A DNA stretch of 64,000 nucleotides, taken from Ricordea florida (lineage: Eukaryota > Cnidaria > Anthozoa > Corallimorpharia > Ricordeidae). The stretch is taken from contig OX453285.1 in assembly GCA_949710005.1 (NCBI GenBank), positions 7,425,632 to 7,489,631 of the forward strand, given 5' to 3'. The notes under the pieces are model-generated. The model worked only from the letters and a program-made list of their open reading frames with translations. It had not been told where the DNA came from and made no database searches. Below are positions 44,168-54,163 of this stretch, piece by piece. A program made the position numbers and the translations under genes. How positions within the stretch are numbered: the stretch's first letter is position 1; every line of letters begins with the position of its first letter.

Positions 44168-44410
44168 GTATGGCGCGCAAAGCAGACAAAAATACTTACG
44201 CGCTAAAATATAATTCTTATTTTGTGAAATATACGACTTGTGGTGAAAATATAATACTTAGTTTGTAAATATACGACTTATAGCAAATATAGTACTTTAT
44301 TGACGCCAGCGATTTGTGGTCAGCGGCAGATGGCAGGGCGCATGCAAAGTAGGGTTTTTTTTCGCGCCAAATTCCTTACTTGTCGTCCTCTCAAACTGGA
44401 GTATCAAACT

Positions 44411-44677
44411 ATGGCGGATCCTATTTTGAACAAGCTTATAGAAGTTGTTCAAAATTTAGCTGAAAACAGATCTGGGGCATCGCCAGCTTCGACAAGGCCT
44501 CAAAATGATACAACCAAGGTTGAAGACACAATGAAAGCACTATATCCAAGCACTAAAGGAAGATCCAATACCTTCAACCCTAACACGAGCTACTGTAGAC
44601 CCAAAACATCGAAGCGCCGTAGCGCCTCTACATCAAGCGTTCCTTCGAAGAAAAAGTCATCAGAACATAGCTTGTAA
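44411..44677 (+). CDS. ORF of unknown function in left arm of the inverted repeat
   Basis: From its likely start (MADPILNKLIEVVQNLAENR) it gives 88 residues rich in Ser, Thr and Lys, with a basic KRRSASTSSVPSKKKSSE stretch. It stops early where the right-arm version continues. It is probably the N-terminal part of a protein encoded by a mobile element; the family is not known to me. Confidence 0.4.
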   Translation: MADPILNKLIEVVQNLAENRSGASPASTRPQNDTTKVEDTMKALYPSTKGRSNTFNPNTSYCRPKTSKRRSASTSSVPSKKKSSEHSL

Positions 44678-44718
44678 AGCTGTAAACGGCCCATTGTTAA
44701 CATCTATGATCTTATTGC

Positions 44719-45207
44719 CTATTGCCCGCACAAAAGTGATTTTGGACACCGGTGACATGTCAAGCTTGTTTTTGAACAACTCTGCAACATCTCTCGTACT
44801 CCGTTCTCGTCCATCTCTTCTGACAGGGTCACACCTGACTCAGCGAAGCCCTCGCCGTATAGGTATTCGCGGAATTGCCCTCTTGGAACATTCTCTATGC
44901 TTGGACTCGGAAGAAGAATAAAATCTTCAAGTACAGCTTTACAAGCTATACGTTCTGATGACTTTTTCTTCGAAGGAACGCTTGATGTAGAGGCACTACG
45001 GCGCTTCGATGGTTTGGGTTTACAGTAGCTCGTGTTAGGGTTGAAGGTATTGGATTTTCCTTTAGTGCTTGGATATAGTGCTTTCATTGTGTCTTCAACC
45101 TTGGTTGTATCATTTTGAGGCCTTGTCGAAGCTGGCGATGCCCCAGATCTGTTTTCACCTAAATTTTGAATAACTTCTATAAGCTTGTTCAAAATAGGAT
45201 CCGCCAT
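44719..45207 (-). CDS. ORF of unknown function in right arm of the inverted repeat
   Basis: Same N-terminus as the left-arm ORF (MADPILNKLIEVIQNLGENR), then it reads on into the spacer: DFILLPSPSIENVPRG, YLYGEGFAESGVTL and a Cys-rich end (CHRCPKSLLCGQ). 162 residues from this Met. The spacer part has a folded-domain look, so this copy is the more complete one. Function unknown. Confidence 0.45.
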   Translation of the reverse strand: MADPILNKLIEVIQNLGENRSGASPASTRPQNDTTKVEDTMKALYPSTKGKSNTFNPNTSYCKPKPSKRRSASTSSVPSKKKSSERIACKAVLEDFILLPSPSIENVPRGQFREYLYGEGFAESGVTLSEEMDENGVREMLQSCSKTSLTCHRCPKSLLCGQ

Positions 45208-45492
45208 AGTTTGAAACTCCACTTTGAGAGGACGACAAGTAAGGAATTTGGCGCGAAAAAAACCCTACTTTGCATGCGCCCTACCATCTGCCGCCGACCA
45301 CAAATCGCTGGCGTCAATAAAGTACTATATTTGCTATAAGTCGTATATTTACAAACTAAGTATTATATTTTCACCACAAGTCGTATATTTAACAAAATAA
45401 GTATTATATTTTCACCACAAGTCGTATATTTCACAAAATAAGAATTATATTTTAGCGTGTAAGTATTATTGTCTGCTTTGGCGCGCCATACT

Positions 45493-46840
45493 CTGTGTGT
45501 GTGTGAGCTTATTATACGACCTCAGTTTAAGTAGCTCGCCTAGAATAGCTCTGCTAACTGCGAGCTACAAAGGCCTTTTTCTTAGTAATATAAAAATATA
45601 GCGAATGTTGTTGTTAGTCTCTATTGTTTAGTCGCCTTTGTTTTCTTTGTCTTCATCACTAGTGAACGTAACAGGTTTTTAGACCGAGAATGAGCCGTTC
45701 AATATTCAACCGACTGTTGGAGTTTGTCAGTCTCAAAATAAATACCAACTCTTGATCCACTTGAGACTTTCTTGGAAGCTGAGCACATCATGTTTTCTTC
45801 GAACATGTGTTTTTGGGGAGAGAAATTGGCATATATCCATATTACACACATCAGCTTGTGAGAAAAAAGTAACATAGTCCGCACGGACGAAGTGTGGGGC
45901 CATTGACAAATTCCAACAGCGGCGCAATCTCCAGAGGATTATATCCGCCAATAACCAATATCGTTTTCTAAATATTTTGATCTTAAAGTTGGTATAAATT
46001 TTGGTCTTTCTGTATAACAAATAAAACGTTGTTGTTGAAACAACAAATCTACACCGCAGTGGTGGAGCGTCCGAAGTAGATTATATAGGAAGGTTTTAGG
46101 TTCGACTCGTCCAGCTGCGAGAACTCAAGTGTGTTTTTCCCTTGTTTGCCTGTCAGAATAGCATCCCAGTTCACTATTTCACAATGGAATTTCAGTTTTC
46201 TCAAGCGTGTCGAATGTGGGCACAAATGGCAAGCATTTCTTAAATAAGAATAATTTAGGAATAGGACAACAGACTGTGGAATTTTGCGTTTGAGCCTGAA
46301 ACACGCTATAAAAATCGCACGATGTTGGTCTGAAACATTTGGAGAATCTCAGAAAATGTCATACATCGTCATCCAGTGATGCATGGTTCAATTTTCCCTG
46401 TTTCCATCCCGCCGGGCATATTCCCGGGGATTATAAATTTCTTTTTTTCTTTATTTTTTTGGCGGTCTATTCCCCACCCCAGGGCAGGCCAAAGGGACAA
46501 TTCCTACCATCGGAACAACGGTTTCTCTTGCCATATATATCTTTCAATATAGCGAGAGAAACCCGTTTGAACTGAAACAGTTAATCCATTAAATCCCTTC
46601 AAATCGGCCCAAGAACCACACAGGAAAGAAAAAGTACCACAAATGAGAATCGTTGTTAATTTTCCCTCCAAATCCGATACGTTTTTCCCCCTTACAAAGC
46701 CTTACAATTTCCCCATTACGCCGGTGTTTAAATTACAAAGGTCAACATAGACCGTAGATGATCAATTAATGTCATTACATATTACTCCGCAGTTCAAATA
46801 TATGGTCTTTCCTGTATTCATTTGCATCATTCTTCTCCAT
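45493..46840. other. Intergenic, no gene; contains a piece resembling the Polinton left flank
   Basis: 45630-45690 (TTTGTTTTCTTTGT ... GTGAACGTAACAGGTTTTTA) matches 48318-48372 near the start of the Polinton-like element. Otherwise only short ORFs. 46760-46828 is a direct repeat of the tail of the SINE at 46.9-47.1 kb. Confidence 0.5.
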
Positions 46841-46842
46841 CT

Positions 46843-47093
46843 ACGGGTATATTACGAACTCACAATATGACCAGCTCCCAGTTGGCTTGATAGCTCAGTT
46901 GGTAGAGCACTGCACCGGTATCGCAGCGGTCATGGATTCGAATCCCGTTCAGTCCTGAGTTTTTTTTTTCAGGCTTAAATTTCACAGCTGCTTAAATTGT
47001 GTACATAACTGCGATGATCAATTAATGTCATTACATATTACTCCGCAGTTCAAATATATGGTCTTTCATATATTCATTTGCATAATAGACCGT
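46843..47093 (+). mobile_element. tRNA-derived SINE, copy 2
   Basis: Same head (46884-46955), flanks and tail as the copy at 15.1 kb. The tail (GCGATGATCAATTAATGTCA ... CAAATATATGGTCTTTC) also occurs just upstream at 46760-46828, which suggests two nested or tandem insertions. Confidence 0.75.
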
Positions 47094-47443
47094 ATAGCTT
47101 GGGCTACCTGTGGTTAATTTTGGCTTTAGCATCCCGTTGTAAATGGCACGCAGTGGGATAATCCTGTTGTTGCTCTCACTTGACGTTTCCCAGGCCACAT
47201 CCCCTTGGAAATGGACAGCACAAGTGCATGCAATCGCTCACGTGAATAGGAGGGGAACACATTCCCCTACTGTTTTCCTCTAGCTCGGTAACCTTGTGGT
47301 CATTTCTTCAAGCACAGGACTTCCGGGTCACACCCATCACTTCCGTCATAAGTGGGGGCGCTCAACATAGAAGCCGAATGTGCGTCGAGGGAGTTCGTTG
47401 CACGTAGGGAGTGGATGCATCCGAGATGTGTTTTTAGGAGTGA

Positions 47444-48182
47444 GGCCCCATTAGGGGTTTTAGGGATACGGGATATTTGCGAAAAAAATTATAGGGATAC
47501 GGGATATTTCGGGGAAAAATTATAGGGATTCGGGATATTTAGAAAAAAGATAGTGGGATATCGAACGTCAAAGTTTTCTGACAGAATATTTCAGAATATT
47601 TTTTTTATATTTCAGAATTTTTTGACAGAATAAAACAGGTTAATTGATCAATATGAAAGACGCGATAAGAAAAAAAAAGTACTTGAAAATGAGAATTAAT
47701 GTATTTCCCCATGAAATATTGACAATGTTACCACTTTCAACACCCCACCCCCACCCCCGACATATTTTTTTTCGGACCTATCACATGTAGTGACTTAATA
47801 CAAACTACAGGAATTAAGGGACGGACCATTAGAAAAGTGTTGGAAGGGGGGGGGGGTGGAGAAAAAAAACAAAAAAAATTCATGCAAGGCAAAATGCCAA
47901 AAAAAAAATTCATGCAAAGAAGAAGGTAAAAAAAAATTCATGCAAAGAAGAAGGTAAAAAAAAAATCATGCAGAAGGAAGGTCCAATTGTGACTTTTTCA
48001 CACGTAGTAAAAAAAATTCGTGCAGAGAGGTTCACCTGAAAAAAAAAATTCCTGCAAAAGCAGTGAGCGAAAAAAAAAATTCGTGCAAGCTGAAAATTCC
48101 CCACCCCCCCCCATCACTTTTCTAATGGTCCGTCCCTAATGGTAACAGGATATTCAGACCCCCACTCCCCCCTAATGGGGCC
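47444..48182. mobile_element. DNA element with GGCCCCATTAGGGG ends
   Basis: Inverted ends GGCCCCATTAGGGG and CCCCTAATGGGGCC. The left interior is a tandem of TATAGGGATACGGGATATTT. The right part was interrupted by a second element. No transposase. Confidence 0.75.
47817..48138. mobile_element. Nested Harbinger-like MITE
   Basis: Inverted ends GGGACGGACCATTAGAAAAG and CTTTTCTAATGGTCCGTCCC, flanked by TAA on both sides, the 3-base duplication usual for PIF/Harbinger. Inside is a minisatellite of AAAAAAAATTCATGCAAAGA units. It sits wholly within the 47.44-48.18 kb element and is therefore younger. Confidence 0.75.
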
Positions 48183-48651
48183 CCAGGAGTATAATATAAT
48201 GCATCGTTATGGCCTACCAGAGGTCGTTTTGTTGGGTTTACCAGTTTACCTCGGTGTAGAAACCTGTGAAGTTTTTCTTTGTTTCTTCACTATTATTTTC
48301 CTAGTATTGTTTTATCTCCTTTGTTTTCTTTGTTCTACGCCGCTTGTGAACGTAGCAGGTTTTTACACCGAAGTAGTATATAAGCGTATTTATAAGCCGA
48401 TTTTTAGCTTATTTTTAGATTTAACCTAAATTTGACAGAGATTTTTTTAGCTTTAATTAAACATTCGCAAAAAATTTACAAAATATTTTTTTTTAAAAAT
48501 TGTCCAAGGATTTATCAGAAAATTAAACAGAGATTTTTTTTCCTGTTTACAAAAAGTATTCGCAAAACCACACAATTGTCCAAGGATTTATCAGAAAATT
48601 AAACAGAGATTTTTACTAAGAAAGAAAATAAATTTTGAATTTTTAATGTTA

Positions 48652-48661
48652 ATCTAAAGAC
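48652..48661 (+). promoter_or_regulatory. TCTAAAGA box before the polymerase
   Basis: ATCTAAAGAC ends 19 bases before the ATG. One of eight such boxes at a steady distance from start codons in this element. Confidence 0.6.
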
Positions 48662-48680
48662 ATAAGTTACGAAAGTATAA

Positions 48681-51600
48681 ATGGAGAATCTACTCAAATT
48701 GAATCTTGATGAATTGAAATTGTATGGGGAAAGGTTCGCTATTCCAAAATGGAGAAGAATTAGAAAAGCAGAACTCGCTAAAAAGTTATATAATATTCCT
48801 AAATTCATGAAAAAGTTTAATAAAATTACTGATGATCTTACTCGTGATCAAAGACTGAGGATAATATTAAATGATGAAGAGATTGCAAAACCTGAAAATA
48901 ATATTTCTAAAAAACGCACTAATAAAAACAAAAAACAAAAAACCACAACAAACCAATACGCTGAATTAAATTTTATTGATGATGATGATGAATTGGAAAA
49001 AATTAAACAAAATGCGAAATCTATTAAGGGACAAAGAAAATATCAAAGTGAAAAAATCTATGAAAGAAATTATGAAAAGGAGGGTGCAAAGCCTAAAACA
49101 AAAAGAAAGGTAACTATATCTGATAGTGTGAGAGATGAATTGAAGGAAAAAACTAAAAAGAGAAGAACTACAGCCCTTAGAATATTTTCAACAAACCCAC
49201 ATGAAGATGAACCCCTAATTCGAAATACCCGCGGAATAAACGGAAATATCATTAGAATTAGGAGAGATCTAAATAATGATTTGACAGAAACAATTTATAA
49301 TGAATTGGAACCTCACATAGAAATGGGGTCAAGAATTGTTTTCAGTTTTGATGCTTTGGTTCAAAGGGGAAATGGGGAAATAGCTTATCACGCACACACA
49401 TTTAGAAGTGGAGGAACTTTTACATCTCTTTCAGAAATAAAAGATTATATAGAGCGGTGCGAGGGTGAGAGATTGAGTTTAGAGGGTATTGCTTGGAGTA
49501 GAGCATATTTACCAGCAGAAAAGAAAATTTATAAACCTGGTGTTCATGGGGGTTGGGTTGAGTTTAGGGAAGTACAAATAAAAGTTATTATCACTAGACA
49601 ACCTTTAATTGGGTGTGGAAGATTACCGGATGAGCTACGCAAAAAAAGATGTATTTACGCCGTAGATGATAAAGATGATAACCTATGTGTATGGAGGTGT
49701 TTAGCTATTTTAATGAATATTATTGCTGGTAAAGACAGACCTGAAAAGGATATAGAGAAACAATCGCTAAATCTAGCTAAAGATTTTTATAATAACAAAA
49801 AACTGAAAAAAGCAGATGTTAGATCAACAAAACTAGTTGATTTTGAGAAAATTTCAAAGTTTTTTTCCATTAACATTCGGGTTTACGAGCAAAAAGAGAA
49901 AGAAAATTTTAAAGTTTGGAAACTAGTGTTCGGAAAAAACAATTTCAAAGATAATTTACCTACCCTAAATTTAGGGCTTTATGATGGTCACGGTTTTTTC
50001 ATTATTGATTTAGACCTTCTTGCGGAAAACTGGGTATGTCAAGGATGCCAACAAAAATTTTCCAGACACGGTGACTTAAAAAGGCATTTTAAGGATGAAA
50101 CATGTACAGGAGGTAAGACAGAAATAAAATGTGGAGGAGAAAAGATAAAACACATCATGAATGAATCTGAAAAAGTGTTTTATGGGGGTAATACCAAATT
50201 TAGTTATAAAGCTTGTAGGTGGATAGAAGAGCAATCTAAAATTATAGGCAAACATATTCATCACGCGCTTTGTGGTCACGGTGGTGAAAGGTGTGTTAGG
50301 GATAAAGAGGGAAAAGAGATTTTTTTGTTTGATGGATACGAACCTGAGACAAATACTGTTTTTGAGTTCTATGGGTGTAAATGGCACGGGTGCCCATGTT
50401 CAAGCGACAACAAAATTAAATACAATAAAACTATCAAAAGAGAAAAGAGGATAAAAGATTTTGGGTATAATGTATTATCAGTTTGGGAGTGTGAAAACCC
50501 TAAATTGGCCAACACCTGGTTTAAAATGAAATTTATTCCATACCCCTATTTTATTACTTACGATTATGAGTCAATATTACAAAAAGAAGACCGCCAGATT
50601 ACCGATGATTTAAGTTTCACTCATACCCACACTCCGGTTAGTGTTGCCATAATCGACAATTTAACAAACAAACCTATTTTTCTTGTCAATTCAAACCCGG
50701 ATGAACTTATAAAAGAGTTTATTGAAAAATTAGAAGAAATAAGAAAAACCATTGTTGAAAAAGTTAAAAAAGAATATCCGTTACCGGATCAAGATTCTAT
50801 CCCAAAGAAAGTTTTAGAAGCTTATGAAGCATGGTGTAACCAAGTACCTGTTTTAGGGTTTAATAGTGGAAAGTATGATATCAATTTGATTAAAATACAT
50901 TTTATAAAACACATGACAGACCAAACAAAAGAGTTGTTTGTTGCAAAGAAAGATAATAGGTATATGTTTTTATCAACACCGCATTTTAAATTCTTGGATG
51001 TAATGTCTTACTTGGCCCCTGGTCTTTCTTTTGATAGGTGGTGCAAAGCAAACAACTGTGAAGCCAAAAAACTTGTTCTCCCTTATGAATTTTTGGATAG
51101 TTATGATAAACTTTATCATGTTGGACCGGTGAAACATGAAGATTTTTACTCAAGTTTGAAACAGGAAAACATTTCCCTAGAAGAATATGAAGAATATTTG
51201 ATTGAATTTAAAAAAAGGGGTTGTGTTACAATGCTGGACTGGTTGAGAGAGTATAACTTAAACGATGTTATTCCTTTCAAAGAAGCTCTAGAAAAAACTA
51301 GAAAGTTATATTTTCCAGACGAAATTGATATATTAAAAGATGCAGTTTCCATCCCCGGAGTCTCAATGAGGTATGTTCTAAATAAATACCAAAAAATGAA
51401 AAAGAAAGGTGATCCTGAATTATACGCTCCGGGGCAATACGACTGCATTCATAGATGCAATAAATCTTGTATTATCTTGTTTTGCAAAAAATGCCAAAAG
51501 ATAAGAAAAGATTGTAAAACATGCGACAAAAACAAGATTTATAAACTATTGAAAACGGGTATGGTTGGAGGGCCTAGTATTATATTTACGCGCTATGCAG

Positions 51601-53078
51601 AAAAGGAAGAAACAAAGATTCGCCCTCATAAATATAAATTTCCGAAAAATTGTGTGCGAATTGTTGGTTATGACGCAAATGGGTTATATCTATACTGTGC
51701 GGGACAAGAAATGCCATGCGGAAAAGAAGAATGTATTGAGGTAAAAAACCCAGCGTGCAAAGAAAATATTAATAATATTTGTAAAGAGATTCTTGATGGT
51801 GAGCTTTTCGGATTTTGTCAAGTTGATATAAATGTGCCTGAAAACCTGAAAGAAAAGTTTGAAGAGTTCTCGCCTCTATTTGTTGTAGATAGTGTTACCG
51901 AAGATTTGGTACCAGAGCACATGAAAGAATATCAAAAAGCTACAGGAAGAAAACATCTAAACAATAATAAAAAATTGCTTGGTGTTACCAAGGCAAAAAA
52001 GATATTTTTATATACCCCTATAATAAAATGGTATCTTAATCATGGTTTGGAGGTTACAGCTATTCATAATATTTTGAAGTACGAATCGGGAATGCCTTTT
52101 GAATGGTTCCCAAAAGAGGTGTCCGACGCACGAAGGGATGGTGATATAGAGGTTATGCTGGAAAAATTAAGTAAAGCTTTTTATGAAAACAAAATTGATG
52201 GGGTTGTAAACATTACTAATGAATTAAATCAATTCCCTGATATATTAATAGTTATTGAAGAGAACAAAGACATTAAAATATTGATTGAAAAACTAAAAAT
52301 AAAGTATAAAGGTTGTAAAGAACTAGCAGACACTAACAAACTGAAAGGAAATTCATTCTATGGAAAAATGATAGAAGATAAAGAAAAACACAATAACACA
52401 AGGTATACTCAGGATGAGGAAGAGGTTGAAAAAGCCTTAAGATCTGCGTTCTTTGAAGATCTTACAGAAATAAATGAAACATATGAAATAGTAAAACGAA
52501 AACGGCAAATATCAATAGACAGACCCTATCAATGTGGCATCGCGGTGTATCAGCTAGCAAAACTTCGGATGTTGGAATTTTATTACGATTTTCTTGATAA
52601 ATATGTGGATAGAAAGGATTTTGAGTTGATACAAATGGATACAGATTCAATGTACATGGGAATTTCGGCTGAAAACTTGGAGGATATTATAAAAACCGAA
52701 ATGAGAGAAGAATATTTTAATGGGGGAAAAGAAAAATTCTTATCAACCTCTAAATATCACGACAAGACCCCCGGGCTGTTCAAAAAGGAGTTTGATGGTG
52801 TAAGAATGATTGCACTTTCATCAAAATGTTATTACGCGGAAGACGAGAAAGGAAAAGCAAAGTATAGTTGTAAAGGTACAATTCATAGGCAAAACGAAAT
52901 GAACTGGGATAGGTACATGTCATCTTTAAAAGGGGCAATTGATATGGCACAAAACACAGGATTTAGAGTCAATGACAATCAAATTGTGACATATACACAA
53001 ATTAAAAAAGGATTGAATGCATATTATGATAAAAGATGGGTTGAAGAAGATGGAATTCACACATATCCAATCTTTTAG
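48681..53078 (+). CDS. pPolB: Protein-primed family B DNA polymerase of Polinton type
   Basis: Replicates the linear element, starting from a terminal protein. 1465 residues, intact. In order: a SAP-like N-terminus (residues 3-38), a Lys-rich linker, a segment near 330 with DDNLCVWRCLAI that resembles the OTU-protease Cys box, a C2H2-like finger (CQGCQQKFSRHGDLKRH, about 452), a nuclease-like box TNTVFEFYGCKWHGCPC near 555 as in other Maverick polymerases, then the exonuclease motifs YDYES (626), GFNSGKYD (724) and YNLND (857), and the polymerase motifs DANGLYLY (995), GNSFYG (1222) and DTDS (1320), with KYSCKG after it. All catalytic carboxylates are present. The start is the first ATG after the TCTAAAGA box. 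It ends one base before the integrase, which is transcribed towards it. Confidence 0.95.
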   Translation: MENLLKLNLDELKLYGERFAIPKWRRIRKAELAKKLYNIPKFMKKFNKITDDLTRDQRLRIILNDEEIAKPENNISKKRTNKNKKQKTTTNQYAELNFIDDDDELEKIKQNAKSIKGQRKYQSEKIYERNYEKEGAKPKTKRKVTISDSVRDELKEKTKKRRTTALRIFSTNPHEDEPLIRNTRGINGNIIRIRRDLNNDLTETIYNELEPHIEMGSRIVFSFDALVQRGNGEIAYHAHTFRSGGTFTSLSEIKDYIERCEGERLSLEGIAWSRAYLPAEKKIYKPGVHGGWVEFREVQIKVIITRQPLIGCGRLPDELRKKRCIYAVDDKDDNLCVWRCLAILMNIIAGKDRPEKDIEKQSLNLAKDFYNNKKLKKADVRSTKLVDFEKISKFFSINIRVYEQKEKENFKVWKLVFGKNNFKDNLPTLNLGLYDGHGFFIIDLDLLAENWVCQGCQQKFSRHGDLKRHFKDETCTGGKTEIKCGGEKIKHIMNESEKVFYGGNTKFSYKACRWIEEQSKIIGKHIHHALCGHGGERCVRDKEGKEIFLFDGYEPETNTVFEFYGCKWHGCPCSSDNKIKYNKTIKREKRIKDFGYNVLSVWECENPKLANTWFKMKFIPYPYFITYDYESILQKEDRQITDDLSFTHTHTPVSVAIIDNLTNKPIFLVNSNPDELIKEFIEKLEEIRKTIVEKVKKEYPLPDQDSIPKKVLEAYEAWCNQVPVLGFNSGKYDINLIKIHFIKHMTDQTKELFVAKKDNRYMFLSTPHFKFLDVMSYLAPGLSFDRWCKANNCEAKKLVLPYEFLDSYDKLYHVGPVKHEDFYSSLKQENISLEEYEEYLIEFKKRGCVTMLDWLREYNLNDVIPFKEALEKTRKLYFPDEIDILKDAVSIPGVSMRYVLNKYQKMKKKGDPELYAPGQYDCIHRCNKSCIILFCKKCQKIRKDCKTCDKNKIYKLLKTGMVGGPSIIFTRYAEKEETKIRPHKYKFPKNCVRIVGYDANGLYLYCAGQEMPCGKEECIEVKNPACKENINNICKEILDGELFGFCQVDINVPENLKEKFEEFSPLFVVDSVTEDLVPEHMKEYQKATGRKHLNNNKKLLGVTKAKKIFLYTPIIKWYLNHGLEVTAIHNILKYESGMPFEWFPKEVSDARRDGDIEVMLEKLSKAFYENKIDGVVNITNELNQFPDILIVIEENKDIKILIEKLKIKYKGCKELADTNKLKGNSFYGKMIEDKEKHNNTRYTQDEEEVEKALRSAFFEDLTEINETYEIVKRKRQISIDRPYQCGIAVYQLAKLRMLEFYYDFLDKYVDRKDFELIQMDTDSMYMGISAENLEDIIKTEMREEYFNGGKEKFLSTSKYHDKTPGLFKKEFDGVRMIALSSKCYYAEDEKGKAKYSCKGTIHRQNEMNWDRYMSSLKGAIDMAQNTGFRVNDNQIVTYTQIKKGLNAYYDKRWVEEDGIHTYPIF

Positions 53079-53079
53079 T

Positions 53080-54129
53080 TTATTTCAAAACAGAATCTGG
53101 AGGCAACTGAGTATCATAGGGTATAACCTGTAACTCTTCCCTTACAAAACCGCGTCTTGGTTCTTCTTTTAAATCACTGGTTCGGATAAAATACAAAACG
53201 GGTTGGTTAGGAGAAACTTTACTTCCAGAAATATCATAAACTTTTATACTCCAAATGGGATCAGTAGCCCGTCTTTTTTCTCCACCTTCAAGTTCACCAG
53301 GAGATAATAAATATCTAACTTTAACCTCTGTAGGTAGTCTATTCTCATCAAGGCCCACAACTCGCTCGGCTCCTCCTGGTAGTCGGTAATTTTTAGTCTC
53401 AATATTAACCTCTTTCATTTTTATAGCCTCATCAGGTTCTTTACCAGTTATTCTAGTTTTAGTATTATTCAAAGTTTTTATAATATCTGGCAATCTTTTC
53501 GCCCATACTCTTGACCTTTCATCACTTACCATTTCTTGCGCATATTGATGACTAAATAATCTTTCACCTAATATTTTGTTTGCGTTTTCTACAAATGCTT
53601 GAGCTCTATGGTTTCCAGCTTCACTTATTTGGATTTTTACATTATGATAATTCATAAGTTTTGAAACCTCACCCATAAATTCTTTTCCAGGATCAACCAT
53701 TAATGTTTTAGGGTATATCATTTTTCTGGAATATATTTTTTTAAAAGCTCCAGATATTTCTCTACTTTCTTTTGTGGTTAATGACTCTGCATCTTTATAT
53801 CTTGAAGCTACATCAATAACAACTAGAGCATATCGATATGTTTTTCTTCCAACTCTATCATGCGGTAAAAATAATAAATCTGCTTGGTGAATCTGATTCG
53901 GTTTATCCACAGTCCAGTGCGGTCTAGGAATATACTTTGGAGCTGGTAGATATATTTGCCAAATTGCCTGTTTTTCAAGCCATCTTTTAGCCTCATCTTC
54001 ACTAACTTTCACTTCGTGGGAGGGCTTTGCCTGATTTGCTTTTTCAGCTAATTTAGTAATTGCAGAATATCCTTTCCAATAACCAAAAGTTGAATAATAT
54101 ATTTTTGATAATATTTTTTCGTTACTCAT
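53080..54129 (-). CDS. INT: Retroviral-type (rve) integrase of Polinton
   Basis: Joins the element's ends to host DNA, making a short target duplication. 349 residues, intact. The RNase-H-fold core has D84 (HQADLLFLP), D146 (LMVDPGKEF) and E181 (AFVENANKI), an exact DD35E spacing. The C-terminal part (LYFIRTSDLKEEPRRGFVRE) is like the tail of Maverick integrases. Residues 33-42 (QAKPSHEVKV) are encoded by a GC-rich word also found in the membrane-protein gene at 57.18 kb. Start: the only ATG before a non-coding gap of 34 bases shared with the capsid gene on the other strand. Confidence 0.93.
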   Translation of the reverse strand: MSNEKILSKIYYSTFGYWKGYSAITKLAEKANQAKPSHEVKVSEDEAKRWLEKQAIWQIYLPAPKYIPRPHWTVDKPNQIHQADLLFLPHDRVGRKTYRYALVVIDVASRYKDAESLTTKESREISGAFKKIYSRKMIYPKTLMVDPGKEFMGEVSKLMNYHNVKIQISEAGNHRAQAFVENANKILGERLFSHQYAQEMVSDERSRVWAKRLPDIIKTLNNTKTRITGKEPDEAIKMKEVNIETKNYRLPGGAERVVGLDENRLPTEVKVRYLLSPGELEGGEKRRATDPIWSIKVYDISGSKVSPNQPVLYFIRTSDLKEEPRRGFVREELQVIPYDTQLPPDSVLK

Positions 54130-54139
54130 TTAAAGATTA
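54129..54139 (+). promoter_or_regulatory. TTTAAAGATTA box before the candidate capsid gene
   Basis: Ends about 25 bases before the capsid ATG, in the short gap between the divergent integrase and capsid genes. Confidence 0.5.
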
Positions 54140-54163
54140 ATCCACCCTTCCTTAAAATAAAAT

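Larger units (their letters stand above)
44168..45492. repeat. Long inverted repeat, ~500-bp arms around a ~260-bp spacer
   Basis: Left arm 44168-44675, right arm about 44933-45492. TATGGCGCGCAAAGCAGAC at the far left matches GTCTGCTTTGGCGCGCCATA at the far right, and the arms stay about 95% alike. The right arm has one extra AAGTCGTATATTT-type unit. Both arms carry the same reading frame pointing inward. Confidence 0.9.

Noticed and set aside
44168-45492. Terminal inverted repeats of a second Polinton
   Set aside because: Too close together, and the spacer codes for neither polymerase nor integrase.
48139-48429. 96-codon ORF left of the polymerase
   Set aside because: It starts inside the TIR element and crosses its end; hydrophobic only because of T-rich DNA.
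50076-50387. 103-codon ORF antisense to the polymerase (and similar ones at 51146, 56904, 57626, 58964, 61853)
   Set aside because: All are antisense shadows of well-supported Polinton genes.
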